DNA of 64,000 nucleotides. Origin: Isoetes taiwanensis (Eukaryota > Streptophyta > Lycopodiopsida > Isoetales > Isoetaceae). Below the pieces are notes generated by a model. That model did not search any database and had not been told where the DNA came from. It saw only the letters and a list, made by a program, of their open reading frames with translations. Shown here piece by piece: positions 1-10,920 of the stretch. Position 1 is the stretch's first letter. The number at the start of each line of letters is the position of its first letter. The stretch spans positions 9,809,426 through 9,873,425 of the forward strand of contig JAJEKV010000036.1 of NCBI GenBank assembly GCA_021234155.1, in the 5' to 3' direction. Made by a program: the position numbers and the translations under genes.

Positions 1-830
1 TCAGGGACGTCTTTATCGTGGTATACTGCAGCTAATACTCCATTGACGTCAAATATTACAAGCTTGGTGAGACCCGCTGGATCCCAGTTGGAGTTTGGCT
101 CTGACCAGATTTCCCCTTGATCGGGATCCATATGCGGGATCATTATTTTTTCAGGTCCTTTCTTGTTGCCCGCACTGTCTTACTCTTGATTGTCTTTTTT
201 GAATGCAGTATCCTCCTCGTGATGTGAACCGCCACCAGATCCTTGTGATATAGACAATGATCCGGATTCGTTGTGATCGATGTCCCTGGAATGATGAAAG
301 ACGTCAGATAGGAAACGAGTTTTCTCGACTCGCGAGTCGAGAATGAAAAAAATAAAAGTCTCTAAGGGTTTCTCGACTCGCGAGTCGAGAAGCACTGAGA
401 GAGCAAAGTGAACTCACCTCAATCTCATATTCTCCAGAATTTGTTCCGCAACATTCTCGTCTACACCTTGGACATTGTCTTCTCCGTCGTCTTTATCTCC
501 CTGGCTGTCATCTTTGTCTTCGTCATCATCGTCCTTACTGCTTCCAGCTGTCTTCCTCCCTTTGAAATGCTCATGAAGCATGTCCAGGTATGTCCGAATG
601 GTTTCAACCGTGTCCTTATTCCCAACCACGGATATTGGTTTCATTCCATACAGCATAGCCCCCTGAGAGAACAGGCCATTCATGTACCACTCGCACACAA
701 TCTGATCTTCCTCGACCAAGTTGGTTATGAAGTACTTGATAATTCTTGGCCGAACCAGAATGTATTCAATTCCGGAGCACCGGTATTTCCAGTAATTTTT
801 GAAGATTTGAATTGAATCAAATTGAACTCA
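1..830 (-). pseudogene. FCP1/HAD-like phosphatase-domain gene, 3' part cut by the window edge
   Basis: Two exons are visible on minus. Exon 1 runs from about 830 to 418 and encodes a segment with VCEWYMNGLFSQGAM followed by a long acidic run of Asp, Glu and Lys. It ends at a strong donor, GAG|GTGAGT. Exon 2 starts at 285 after an acceptor, TTCCAG|GG, and joins in frame (RDIDHNESG). Near the edge it reads KLVIFDVNGVLAAVYHDKDV, the first motif of the FCP1/HAD fold. The same DxNGVL variant occurs in the gene at 10921-12225. Canonical FCP1/SCP enzymes have DxDxT, so the second Asp is Asn here. An in-frame TAA lies at 180-182 just before this motif. It is either a lesion or is skipped by splicing, since GAGTAAGA resembles a donor. 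The remaining domain lies outside the window. Plant HAD-family proteins with D-x-N-G exist from general knowledge, so a pseudophosphatase or a specialised enzyme are both possible. Confidence 0.55.
322..391. repeat. Two identical 22-bp perfect palindromes inside an intron
   Basis: Positions 322-343 and 370-391 are the same 22-bp perfect palindrome. The left half is TTCTCGACTCG, followed immediately by its reverse complement. They start 48 bp apart in the 132-bp intron (286-417) of the left-edge gene. Each carries a central TCGCGA. They could be the ends of a very small inverted-repeat element or a pair of protein-binding sites. Confidence 0.9.
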
Positions 831-1152
831 ATCCAATTGATATCTAGCAACCACCAAACTGCACCAAACTGTATAGGTTCTGCAATTCTAACGCACTGAT
901 AATTCTAACGCCCTGATATACCCACTAGTTCTCCAAAACTGATGCCCCAATTTCGACGCTGATACCATGCCATACTAAGCTCGTTCAAAGCTCTTAAGTA
1001 GATAACACGGTTGCTCGCCATAGCCGCGTCCTTCTGTTCTCTGTCGACTCGACGCGTTGCAGGCAAGAGATTTAAAAAACGTGCCTTTTTTAAGTTTCTA
1101 ATTTTTCCTCATTTTTGTTTAATTAGTCTCATTTTGTATATAGGCACGTTTT

Positions 1153-1662
1153 TTAGTGCTTTTTCCTTTCAAATAGATCATCTTTTTACCCATGACGGTC
1201 CTTTACGTTGTGGCATTGTTGATTTTTATTACTCCAAACCTATACACATTGTCCACATGGTGTAAAATTGGATCATTCATTTTCCTTTTGCAAAATTGGT
1301 CGAGGATTCTGCAACAACGGGATTCAGCTAATGCAAAATCCCCTCTCAACTTCGCTTCCCAAACAACATGGAAGTTGGGGAGCTAGTGCATGTAGAGGAT
1401 TTTCTTGACTAGCTGTGCTGAATCCATCAACCACGTCTGCATTTTGCTGCATATAAATAGTACAGATGGCTGCACTAGGATAATCCTCCGACAAAAGAGG
1501 GGACCCAACTTCTATGCATTTTTTACTGCTTTTTCCTTATTAAATATGCCATCTTTTACCATGACGGTCCTTTACGTTGTTAGCATTGTTGCTCTTTGCA
1601 ACTCCAAACATATACACATTATCCACATGGTGTAAAATTAGATCATTCATTTTGCTTTTTCC
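1153..1662 (+). repeat. Diverged direct repeat of about 140 bp
   Basis: Segments at about 1153-1291 and 1524-1662 match with scattered differences. Shared landmarks are GCTTTTTCCTT, ATGACGGTCCTTTACGTTGT, CACATGGTGTAAAATT and GATCATTCATTTT. Neither copy is coding. They may be remnants of terminal repeats or a local duplication. Confidence 0.75.
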
Positions 1663-1873
1663 TCGTCCCTTAATAAATTGTTTCGTAAAAGGCAAGTTTA
1701 CTTCGATCCAAGATGTGAAAGGGCAAGGTCTTACATTTGGAAGTCACAAATAATCAACTGGCACCTAATTTAAATCTTCACTTTTTTTATGGGACAAGGA
1801 CCTTACATGTTGTCAAATGATCTTGCCAGCGAGATAATGCTATTCTATATACGCCCTCAATAGAAACAACAAA

Positions 1874-1933
1874 AAGTGATAAGCTAGCAAGATAGTAGTA
1901 TCTAAGTGATAAGCTAGCAAGATAGTAGTATCT
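1874..1933 (+). repeat. Exact 30-bp tandem duplication
   Basis: The unit begins AAGTGATAAGCTAGCAAG. It occurs at 1874-1903 and again, unchanged, at 1904-1933. Confidence 0.95.
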
Positions 1934-3238
1934 ATGGTGAAATTCATGCTTCTTTAGCTATCTAGACTATTCAAGAATAAACTAGAAGGAAAACCATACC
2001 ATAAATACAACCAATTTGTTGTGCGAAACTTATTAAGCTTTAACATCCCCTTACTTACGCTAGGCGTAAACTTACGTTTTTTTTCCATTGAGTTTTGTGG
2101 TTTTTTTTTTATATAAACTTTCTGAAGTTGTCTAGAAGTTAGTGGCACATGATCTATAAATGGTGAGAATGGGGGGCTTCCCCATTCAAGAGTGAGTGAG
2201 GTGAGAATGGGGTGCTTCCCAATCACAATGAACTAAGGGGCACTTCCTCAATCGAGAGTGGATGAGATAAGGACAACCACCACGAGAGAGCGATAATGAG
2301 GATGGAGCGCTTTCCCACAAGAGTGAGGTTGGGAGGTTCGAAGGTGAAAGGACACTAAGATAAGCACAACACAACACACGTTGCCCCTTCTAAGGCCTTT
2401 ACACTGAGTCCTTAGTAGGTACACTCAGCAAGTACACAACGACACAAACAAACAATAAAATTATATAATTCCATCCCTTAATTGAAATTATAAAAGTCAA
2501 TTCATTAGTAAAGTCAATAGATAATAACAAGTAAGAGTGCATTTCTAGATATTAATAAGAGTCAAATTCCTTAGCAAGTGCACTAGATAATAAACAAGGT
2601 GCTGCGCACGAGGGGTTGCCCTCCGGTGGCCCGAGAGTGTGTTTTCATGGGTTCTGTTTTGTTCTTTTGAGTTGGATTTTAAGTTGGGTTGGTAGTAAGA
2701 AGTTGATTGCATAGGTTGAAGCATTGCTGATGAAAGAGTGCACTCTTGATAAAACATTGAATGGCTTGAGAATGCGGCCGGCGCACATCCTTAGCAAATG
2801 GTTGCCTGGCGATGCCAGGCATATGTCGTACTATCCATATGAACTTCCTGTATATGCTTCTATCATGTTATTGGTGCATAAGAATCGTGTTGTGAATTGT
2901 GCGAGTGGAAATTAAGGATGGGTGTCCATGCTTAATTTGAGTGTTGTTTATTATTGTTGTCATTCCAACAATACGATATTGCAGAATAGCAATTGATGTC
3001 ATAAATTGATGGTGGTTGTCATGGGCTCTGATTATTTTGTCATTCTCGAGCAAACATACAACTCTAAGGACGAATAAGGATCCTAAACTACTGTCAATCT
3101 TTTGTATATTTGTGGCTTTGTTCGCTTATCTTATTTTGTATATTTAGGCCAAGAACGTGTTACAATGATTAAATTTGAGATAAGGATTACTATAATCAAG
3201 GGAAATTTTGCTTCCATTTGGAGTATCTAGTCCATAAT

Positions 3239-3320
3239 GATTAAATCGCTAATACCTCGTATTAGGTTGACTATTTTTCGATTAAACCGCTAATACCTCA
3301 TGTTAGGTTGACTATTTTTT
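3239..3320 (+). repeat. Two-copy tandem repeat, period 41 bp
   Basis: The unit starts GATTAAA(T/C)CGCTAATACC and contains TTAGGTTGACTATTTTT. The two copies differ at a few bases. Confidence 0.85.
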
Positions 3321-3586
3321 GTCCCCATCCATTTCCTTGTACATCAAACATGTTGCTTAGGACTGCATGAAATGTATTCGATCTCTTGAATTTATATCTT
3401 AAGCTTTTTTTTTTCATATTCAATTTGAATTATTGGCAATTTTGAATGGTAATAGATGCTTCCATTGTAACCTTATATTCTCCTTCATATCCTCCTCCAC
3501 ACAGGGCCCTCTAATTGGTTCTCATCTTCTATAGAATTTCTTTATGCAAGCGTGTCCAAAGAAACTTGAAATTAGAAACTTGAGTA

Positions 3587-3620
3587 AGAGAATAGAATAG
3601 AATATGATTTTATCGTCCAC
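3587..3620 (-). mobile_element. Terminal fragment of a TATTC-tailed LINE
   Basis: On minus this reads GTGGACGATAAAAT and then repeats of TATTC. It is the extreme 3' end found on LINE-A, B and D, and only about 34 bp remain. Such very short copies are expected from target-primed reverse transcription that stopped at once. Confidence 0.75.
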
Positions 3621-3734
3621 GCAAAGCAACATATAACAACTCTTAGCTGATATGTAGTGGGTGCTTAATGTTGCATCAATAAGTTAACATGAAATTACGT
3701 GCAACATACGGCATGCCATAGCAATGAAGTACTC

Positions 3735-3959
3735 TTACTTGTATCCTGGGCTTCTCGAAGGAGAGCCAAAACTCAACTTCCACTTATTATTAAGATACCT
3801 ATTGAAACTTCTGTATATTGTAACTGCATCCTTAATAAGATCAGTTCCAAATATGATTTTTCCTAATATTTCAAGCATGAGTTCTAGAAAGAATAGATAT
3901 ACATCTTCTTGGTCCCTTCCAGTCCAACCATTGACTTCATTGTTTGTGGCACAATCCAT
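3735..3959 (-). pseudogene. Possible cytochrome P450 fragment
   Basis: The 74-codon minus-strand ORF contains WTGRDQEDVYLFFLELML, then EILGKIIFGTDL and YRSFNRYLNNKW. The spacing resembles the middle of plant P450s, where W.G.....VYP is followed by an I-G helix and a SFPLDLPGT-like stretch. No heme-binding Cys motif or other exon is seen nearby, so this is at best an exon remnant. It could also be chance. Confidence 0.3.
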
Positions 3960-4510
3960 CCCAAACTAATATATCAGGATGGATGGCTTTATTTGTAGCT
4001 TCAAAAATGCATGGGAATGTGCAATTAGAGAGGCATTGCTTTGATCAACTTACTTGGTGCTGGGTATATTCTTGTATCAATTATCTATGTGGATCTGTAC
4101 AGGATGGAAAATGCTATATTCTACTATTATAGAGGTACATCTTTACATCTCTGTAGGAAGCCCATTGTGAATGTACCATAAAGGTGGAGACAGAGAGGAC
4201 CCATAGCCACTTTCACTGAATGCCGCCAAGACTAAACAAATCTAGTAACATAGGCACAAAGAAGATTTACAATAGAGCAAATTCTCTGTCATCCTTGGGT
4301 CTTGAAACACACTTGTTATGATGGTCAATATTATGACAATAGTGTAAGATCTCCTAGTCCTTCAAACATCATTATCGAGACAACAAATGTGTACAGGAAA
4401 AGAAGTCGCCTACAGAGGGTTGATGGGTGGTATGTGAAGTCTAGGGCAAACCAAGAAAATGCAGCGAACATTGATGGCGAGTTGAAGCACATATTAAAAC
4501 TCAAAATAAG
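3960..4510. other. Unassigned stretch with one short ORF
   Basis: A plus-strand ORF at 4302-4520 runs into the LINE-A tail, so its last codons are transposon sequence. It contains RKRSRLQRVDGWYVKS and is not recognised. Nothing else is supported here. Confidence 0.4.
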
Positions 4511-6779
4511 AATAGAATAGAATAGATTTTTAGCGTCCACGGAGACCGACTGACCTATGGGACCCAAACAAAAAAGAGAGCAGCAAACGTATTACTGACA
4601 GGATTAAAAAACCCCCGCCCCGAAGGGTTTTTGAGGGAAAAACCTTAGCAGTAATAAGTCTGCTGGCATGCTGTATAATTGCGTAGGACAATTCAATGCC
4701 GTCCCGGAAAACACAACTGAGTCCGTGCATCCATAACCTCCTGGAGGTATAACCCCCAACAAACCCACTGACGCCGTATTCAACAACTCATGCAACGGTT
4801 GGCCAGGCACTAGTAATCGAACATACCGCTCTCTGATATGGGTAAACGCTGGGCAGATCTGGAGGGCATGACATTCATCCTCAATGGCGCCCTGGTGGCA
4901 ACACTGGCAAAGCCTTTGCTCTCGTGCTTCCCGAGCCCAATGTCCTGTCTCAATACGGAGGCGATGTGCACCCGTGCGAATGGAAGCTATAAGTTTGTGC
5001 TTCTTCATGGGCAACTGGGTGTATAAGTACTGGTGTGGGCCTCTCGTGAGCCTGGGATTGACTTTCTGCTGATAGTGTGCCAGCTTAACGTGTGTCAGAG
5101 CATCTGCATCCCAGAGCTTGCGAAGGAAAGTAGCATCTAGGTACAACTTAAGTGCCTTATGATCTTTCTTTGTCCGCACATGTACACATCTGTTTTCCTG
5201 TACACCCCAGCGTGAGAACCACTGAGCTTGCTTGTCCTTCCAGCAGGCTTTTAGGCATTGGGGACCCATCGCCACGGCCAAAGCAAGGTTGGGCAAACGT
5301 GTATCACCCATAGCGACCACCTTCTGGAAGTAAATGATATGGCGTTCCAATGCAGCCCGCTGAAGTGGTAGAAAACCTGTCTCCTGGAGTAGGATCTGGT
5401 ATGGAACTGTGGACTTTACCCCAAGGCCTCGTGCCAAGAAGACTTTCTGCACCTGCTCAAGGTCATTCCAGGTGTTGAGGGATATCACCGGACCCCATAC
5501 TTCTGCCCCATATAAAAGGACCGGCTCGACCAATGCCCGAAATAAGTGTAACTGGTGGCCCCAGGCATACAACTCTGCCTTGTGGCTGTTATTCTGCATG
5601 GCATAGAGTGCTTTCCAACCTGCCATGACTGGCAACCTGATGGCAGCATCCCAATGGGTGGTAGTAGAGAACTCGATCCCCAAGTAGGTCGGAGCCACCT
5701 CTGCATCCTGTCCCTGGTAAGTGAATGAGGGAAGCCTTGGCTGACGGGATGATGAGACTAGCAGCACCCTAGTTTTGGCCAAGTTAACTCGCATGCCGGT
5801 GAATCGGCAAAAAGTGTCGAGAGCATCCAGGTGACGTTGCATGTCCGCTGGAGCATAGGCCAGGAGGTTGACATCGTCAGATAGATGAGTTGCAGGATTG
5901 TGTGATGTATGAGATGGGCGCCCGCACCTCCATGCTGAGAGAGCCAATCTTCCAGCTGGTCAATGTACAGGCCAAAGGGTGTGGGGGAGAGGAGGCAACC
6001 TTGTCGCACTCCAATACTGCTGATTACCGGCTGTCTTGACGATGTGATACGGCCTGAGCATGCCTCGTACAGCCTATACACTGCATTCTGCAAGTCAAGG
6101 GGAGTTCCCAGCTGCCGCAGTCTGTCCCATAACTTGTCTCGGGGCACTGTGTCAAAAGCTTTTGCGAAATTCATGAAACAACAGTACAGGTTTTGTCAGT
6201 GATTCCTGCTATCCTCAATCAATGTGTGCAGAGTGAAGATATGATCAATGATGGAATGCCTGGGCTGGAAACCTGCATGTGTGAGAGCTTGCACATCTGC
6301 CTCCTCTGCCCATATTGTCAGCCGCTGCTCAAGGATGCCAGCCAATAGTTTTGCAAAGAGAGAGCTGACCATAATAGTAGGATAGTTGGTCGGGCATTGA
6401 GGGTCCCCTGCCTTGTATATGGCCACAATTCTACTAGGGAAGCCTTCTTGCAATGCTTTGTTGAATAACGTCGTGAGAACAGGCATCAGTGGAGGCCCAG
6501 CCCATTTCAGAACTTCCGCCTGCATGCCATCTAAATCTGCTGCCTTCCCATTAGCCAGACGTTGTAGGCCCATGATGACATCCCCCTCTGTGATGACCAG
6601 AGCCATGCCTATCTGTGGAGGGACTGGGGTCCGGCCCCCGAGTGGGTCGTAAAGCTGTTGCAAGTACTGTACCCATTGCTCCGGGGTGATGTTCCCTATG
6701 GGCTGTGCAGTCTTGCTCAAGACCCTTCTCCAGAATGTCTTGGGGTGCCGATCCAGGAGACCAAATATTTGTTGCTGAG
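4511..6779 (-). mobile_element. LINE-A: 5'-truncated non-LTR retrotransposon with TATTC tail
   Basis: The element is on minus. Its 3' end at 4511 is a run of TATTC units preceded by GTGGACGCTAAAAA. A conserved hairpin motif lies at 4590-4656. ORF2 homology to LINE-B and LINE-D stops abruptly at about 6779, just after the codons for HQQQ, so the element is 5'-truncated inside ORF2 upstream of the reverse transcriptase. No clear target duplication was found. It is the least intact of the larger copies. Confidence 0.9.
4604..6779 (-). pseudogene. LINE-A ORF2 remnant: reverse transcriptase and C-terminal Cys/His motif
   Basis: Three reading-frame blocks make up ORF2: about 6779-6196, 6174-5758 and 5947-4604. 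Visible pieces are the linker QQIFGLLDRHPKTFWRRVL, the RT blocks VDFAKAFDTVPRDK, SIGVRQGC and NLAKTRVLL, and the C-terminal CQCCHQGAIEDECH...CP cluster. The catalytic YADD box is broken by a small deletion, reading Y-x-DDV across a frame change at about 5876-5890. The copy cannot encode an active enzyme. Confidence 0.88.
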
Positions 6780-7324
6780 GATAAAAGAAGTGAAAAGGCC
6801 TCATCAGTTTAAGGATAGGTGCAACAAAAAGTCTTGTTTGCAGAGAGTTGATGCAGGATGCCATAAAAAAGATAAAGTTGCGCCTACAAAATGGGTTATG
6901 GTGAGTCGTTTCTCCTTGCCTGGAAGTTTCGTGATGCAGAGCTGTCTTACGAGGATGAGAGCATAATTTATTTATCTAAGATGGTCAATCCAGTCATTGA
7001 CCAAGAACGGGGATGCGATGCCACAGAGACATAAATTCAAGATTCTATCTAGGAGAACATCAAACTACTCAGTTACATACACAATTCAATCAAGAGGCAC
7101 TTGTGGACGGCTTGTACATGAATGTAGGGGAACTACAAGCTTATTGTAAGAATATGGTAGGGGTCTACTTTAATTTAAATATAGATTGTGAAAACATGAC
7201 TTCACGGTTACATTTAGGCCACTTCACCCTCAAGAAACTGGAGGGCAATCAATTCAAATTGCTACTTCAAGATAATAGAATAATTGATAGTTGATAATAT
7301 ACGAAACAATGTATGAAGAATCCA
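6780..7324 (+). other. Spacer between LINE-A and LINE-B with an unrecognised 93-aa ORF
   Basis: An ORF at 7013-7294 (plus) encodes FNQEALVDGLYMNVGEL and HFTLKKLEGNQFKLLL. I recognise no domain. It has no paralogue in the window and no visible splice support. It may be an exon remnant, because the two LINEs inserted on either side. Confidence 0.3.
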
Positions 7325-7493
7325 AATAGAATAGAATAGAATAGAATTGTTTTTATCATCCACGGAGACCAATCGGCCTATGGGACCCAATGCAAAAAGC
7401 GCAGCAGTCACATTACTGCCTGGATTAAAAAACCCCTGCCCCGAAGGGTTTTTGAGGGAAAAACCGTGGCAGCAATAAGACTGCTGACAACGA

Positions 7494-9995
7494 TTAAATG
7501 GTTGACCGGGGGCATATCTGAGCCCTCAAGTCCAGTACTTCCTGAATGTATGATTCGAGTGAGCGCATCGAAGTCGTGCCCAGTATCATGTGTAGCGGCT
7601 CATCAGGTCTAATCAACTGAGCATAGCGTGTCCGAATCTGATCATATGCCGGGCAGCTCTGGAAAGTGTGACACTCATCCTCAACAGCTCCCGTCTGGCA
7701 GCACTGACAAACCCTATCCTGACGTGGCTCCCCAATCCATCGACCTGTCTCAATCCGGAGATGGTGGGCACCTGTGCGAATGGAGGCGATATGCCTGCGC
7801 TTTTTCATAGGCAGATGTGAACGTAGGTAGCGTTGTGGGCCTCGTTCTAATGTGGGATTTATGTACTGCTTGTAATGTGCTGTTTTGACTTGCTCCAGGG
7901 CCCTAGAATCCCAAAGCTTGCTGGAGAAACACGCATCAAGGTAATATCTCAGGCTATCGCGATCTGCCGCTGTTTCTACCTGGATGCACATGTGCTCCTG
8001 GACATTCCATCTAGTTAGCCACTGCACTCGCTTATCCTTCCAACAATTCGTGAGTCCTTGTGGTCCCATTGCCACAGCATAAGCCAAGTGCGGTAGACGA
8101 TCATCATCCATATTTACCACCTTCTGGAAATAGACGATGTGTCTATCAAGGGCCGCTCGCTGAAGTGGCAGGAAACCTGTCTCCTGCAACAAAATTTGAT
8201 ATGGGACCGTGGATTTCACTCCGAGTGCCCATGCTAAGAAGGCCTTCTGCACCTGTTCTAAGTCGCTCCAAGTAGCAAGGGACACCACTGGGCCCCAGAC
8301 TTCAACCCCGTACAAAAGAACGGGCTCTACCAATACCCTGAACAGATGTGCCTGATGTCCCCAATCATACAATTCTGCTCTGTGGTTATTGTTCTGCATT
8401 GCATAAAGTGCTTTCCAGCCTGCTGCTACACGCAATCTTATGGAAGTGTCCCAGCATAGTGTAGAAGGAAACTCCACTCCCAGATACTTGTAGGTGGGTG
8501 TCACCTCCATTTGTTGCCCTCGATAAGTGAATGAAGGGGGCCTTGGATGGCGCGAGGATGAGATTAGAACCACCTTAGTCTTGGCCAGATTGACGTTCAT
8601 GTCTGTGGCCTGGCAGAATGTATCCAGAGCATCTAGGTGAGACTGCATATCCTCTGGAGTGTGAGCTAAGAGGTCAACATCATCTGCATAGATGAGTTGC
8701 CCGATGACCTGATGCAAAAGTTGGGTCCCGCCACCCCCATTGTCCATGAGCCAGTGTTCCAACTGGTCAATGTACAGACCAACCAATGTTGGGAAAAGAG
8801 GACATCCGTGGCGGACCCCAATACTGCTAGTGAATGGTTGTCCCGCCATCCGCATCTGACCTGAACAACTCTCGTACAACCTGTATACTGCATTTTGCAT
8901 ATCCACAGGAACCTGCAGTTGCCGCAATCTTTCTCATAACTTTTTCCGAGGCACAGTGTCAAAAGCCTTCGCAAAGTCAACAAAGCAACAATATAGGTCC
9001 CGCCGACGGTTTCTGCTATCCTCAACCAAAGTCCTTAATGTGAAGATATGATGAATGGTTGAATGCCGGGGTTGAACCCTGCTTGCGTGAGAGCTCGCAC
9101 ACCTGTTGCTTCTGCCCACCTGGTCAAATGTTGCTCAATAATGCCAGCTAACAGTTTGGCAAACACTGAACTGACCATGATAGTTCGGTAATTGGTTGGA
9201 CTATGTGGATCTCCTGCCTTGTAAATGGGGACAACTCTGCTTGTGGTCCACTGCTGGGGGAATCCTTCCTGTAGCACTCTGTTGAACATAGTGGCTAGGA
9301 CTGGTACCATAGGCTCCCCTGCCCACTTGAGCAACTCTGCCTGCATACCATCCAGGTCCGTTGCTTTCCCATTGGCCAAACGCTGCAGACCCTGGGTAAC
9401 ATCATCCTCTGTGATTTCTAATGTCGGACCATTCTGTGGGGGTATGAGTGCTCGTGTCCCTTGAGGATCATAGAGTTGCTGCAAGTATTGTTCCCACTGC
9501 TTATTAGTGATGTTCCCCGTAGGTTGGGCTGGCTTTCGAAGAACCTTGCGCCAAAAGGTTCTAGGATGGCTTGCCAACATGTAAAACATTTTCCTTTGAT
9601 GACGTGCAATGTACTGAGATTTCTTTGCCTTCAAGAAAGAACGATATGTGTGGTGGCATGTGGGCGCATTGCAGGATCTGTGATCTGGCGGAGCCGGCAT
9701 TTGTATTCCTTACACTCAGCATCAAACCACCGATTACGCGGGAATGTTGCAGTCCCTGTGATACTTCTCGGGCATGCTATCCCAAAACATCTTTCTGCGA
9801 CAGTACCAAGTAGCTCAATCAGCTGTCCCATTTGCTGCTCTAGCGTGGGGACCTGCAAAATTCCTGAAAGGTCATCTATGAGCATATCAGCATAATCCTT
9901 TGCCTGCTCATAATCCAATCGCAAGTGAGGTATACGAGGAGTTGCCGTAGAAGGGATTCTAGCACTTGGTGAGCTCACGCTTGCAGGACTCTTGT
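7494..9995 (-). pseudogene. LINE-B ORF2: reverse transcriptase
   Basis: A 477-codon open frame (8927-7494) carries the second half of RT: SIGVRHGCPLFPTLVGLY, the intact catalytic LIYADDVDLLAHTPED, NLAKTKVVLISSS and TYKYLGVEF. It ends with the CQCCQTGAVEDECH cluster. Upstream, after a frameshift near 8935-9120, comes the first half with PIYKAGDPHSPTNYRTIMVS. Before that is the linker FPRNRWFDAECKEYKC. APE is missing. The clade is best called L1-like from the RNA-binding ORF1 and the CX2CX9HX4C tail. The short-repeat tail is unlike the poly(A) of typical L1, so this assignment is tentative. Confidence 0.9.
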
Positions 9996-10350
9996 TGCGC
10001 TGGGCTGAGGTTGTCCACATACAAGGATGTTCCCTTCAATTGCTTGCCCTGACACAGTATGGCATCCCGTACTTGCATATCTGCTACTGTGAATATGACA
10101 AGACGGTTGTAGGCATAACGTCGAGCACCATGACGGCTGGCTCGAGCAATGTGTACAGGCCTACGCAATGTCATATGATTGATGATCTGCATCTGGAGTC
10201 GGTGAATGAGATTCTCTCCCTCTTCTTCCGGCAGGCCACGGATCACCAAATTATGACCTCTCCGTCTGCATTCACTAAACTCACGTGAATCAACGTTTGC
10301 TGGGACAACATGTACCGGCTGTTGTCTGTGAGTTGAAGGCGTTGTCCGGT
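9959..10350 (-). pseudogene. LINE-B ORF1 RNA-binding domain
   Basis: The minus-strand ORF contains RRRGHNLVIRGLPEEEGENL, ARRYAYNRLVIFTVADMQVR and LSPAQQESCKRELTKC. This is the layout of L1 ORF1-type RRM plus C-terminal domains: N-L-x-I-x-G-x-P-E, then a R-x-V-x-F strand, then a Q-x-x-x-x-K-E helix. The coiled coil expected before it is not seen here. A separate coiled-coil piece of the same kind lies at 22473-23583. Confidence 0.7.
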
Positions 10351-10430
10351 GTCCATGAACAGGAGGGTCATGTTGGCGTGGAGGGAATGGGGTGTAAATT
10401 CTATAGTGGTGTACAGAAAGCACTGTTCGG

Positions 10431-10920
10431 ACATGTGCTTTATGTGCTGAAACTGCTTAGTACCTCCTGGAGTGACATCCAACCGAATTAAAACAGAATT
10501 GGCATGCACCAAGACTAGTATATGCAATTCCGGAATGGCAGGGATCAGTGACTAGGATCTCCAAAGACGCAGGAACTCCGATGGCAAGGATGGAGTTTCC
10601 TTTAGTGGTTGGCAGGAGAAATCAGAATTCGGAATTGCAATTAGACCAATTCATACAATTCGAACAAATTTTGCATTGTTTCAATTGAATTTTCAATTTG
10701 GAATTGTAATTCAAGTCGTGAAATCTGTCTCGTGAATTTCAATGGAAAGCTCCCCTGAAAGCATCGATTCAACTAGAAGAAGGATTTTCAAAGAGGATAA
10801 AAATATTCATTGATAACTTAATAAGTATATCCAGATCCAAAGTATATATCAAAATGTGGCCAGCCTACATGAACAACAAAAATGGCTGGCTGTCAGTTGA
10901 CTATTTACAATTTGTTTCAC
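10431..10920. other. Spacer downstream of the FCP1-like gene
   Basis: This AT-rich stretch has no coding signal. It probably holds the 3' untranslated region of the minus-strand gene that starts at 10921, plus LINE-B flank. Short AATTGAATT-type inverted motifs are frequent at 10620-10720. Confidence 0.4.

Larger units (their letters stand above)
831..3586. other. Non-coding stretch with small duplications
   Basis: No convincing coding region is seen. The stretch holds the duplicated segments listed separately, a degenerate tandem array at about 2160-2350 (variants of GAGAATGGGG and GCTTCC), and AT-rich filler. The decamer GGCTATGGCG occurs on minus at 1016-1025, upstream of the left-edge gene. 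Confidence 0.6.
7325..10430 (-). mobile_element. LINE-B: longest reverse-transcriptase copy, endonuclease region deleted
   Basis: The 3' end at 7325 is TATTC repeats on minus, with the hairpin motif at 7412-7476. ORF2 covers the linker, RT and C-terminal motif. Upstream lies an ORF1-type RNA-binding domain (9959-10350). The two are almost directly joined, with none of the APE endonuclease residues seen in LINE-D between them. That points to an internal deletion. The 5' boundary is unclear; about 10430 is an estimate. Confidence 0.88.

Noticed and set aside
408-815. Plus-strand 135-codon ORF
   Set aside because: It is the antisense shadow of the minus-strand exon with splice-site support.
2586-2640. 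Possible rDNA or GC-rich promoter island
   Set aside because: The short GC-rich patch has no match to rRNA segments I know and no gene beside it.
4391-6870. A single gene split by LINE-A (SRLQRVDGW before, SCLQRVDAG after)
   Set aside because: The resemblance is nine residues and the sides do not continue each other; no target duplication links them.
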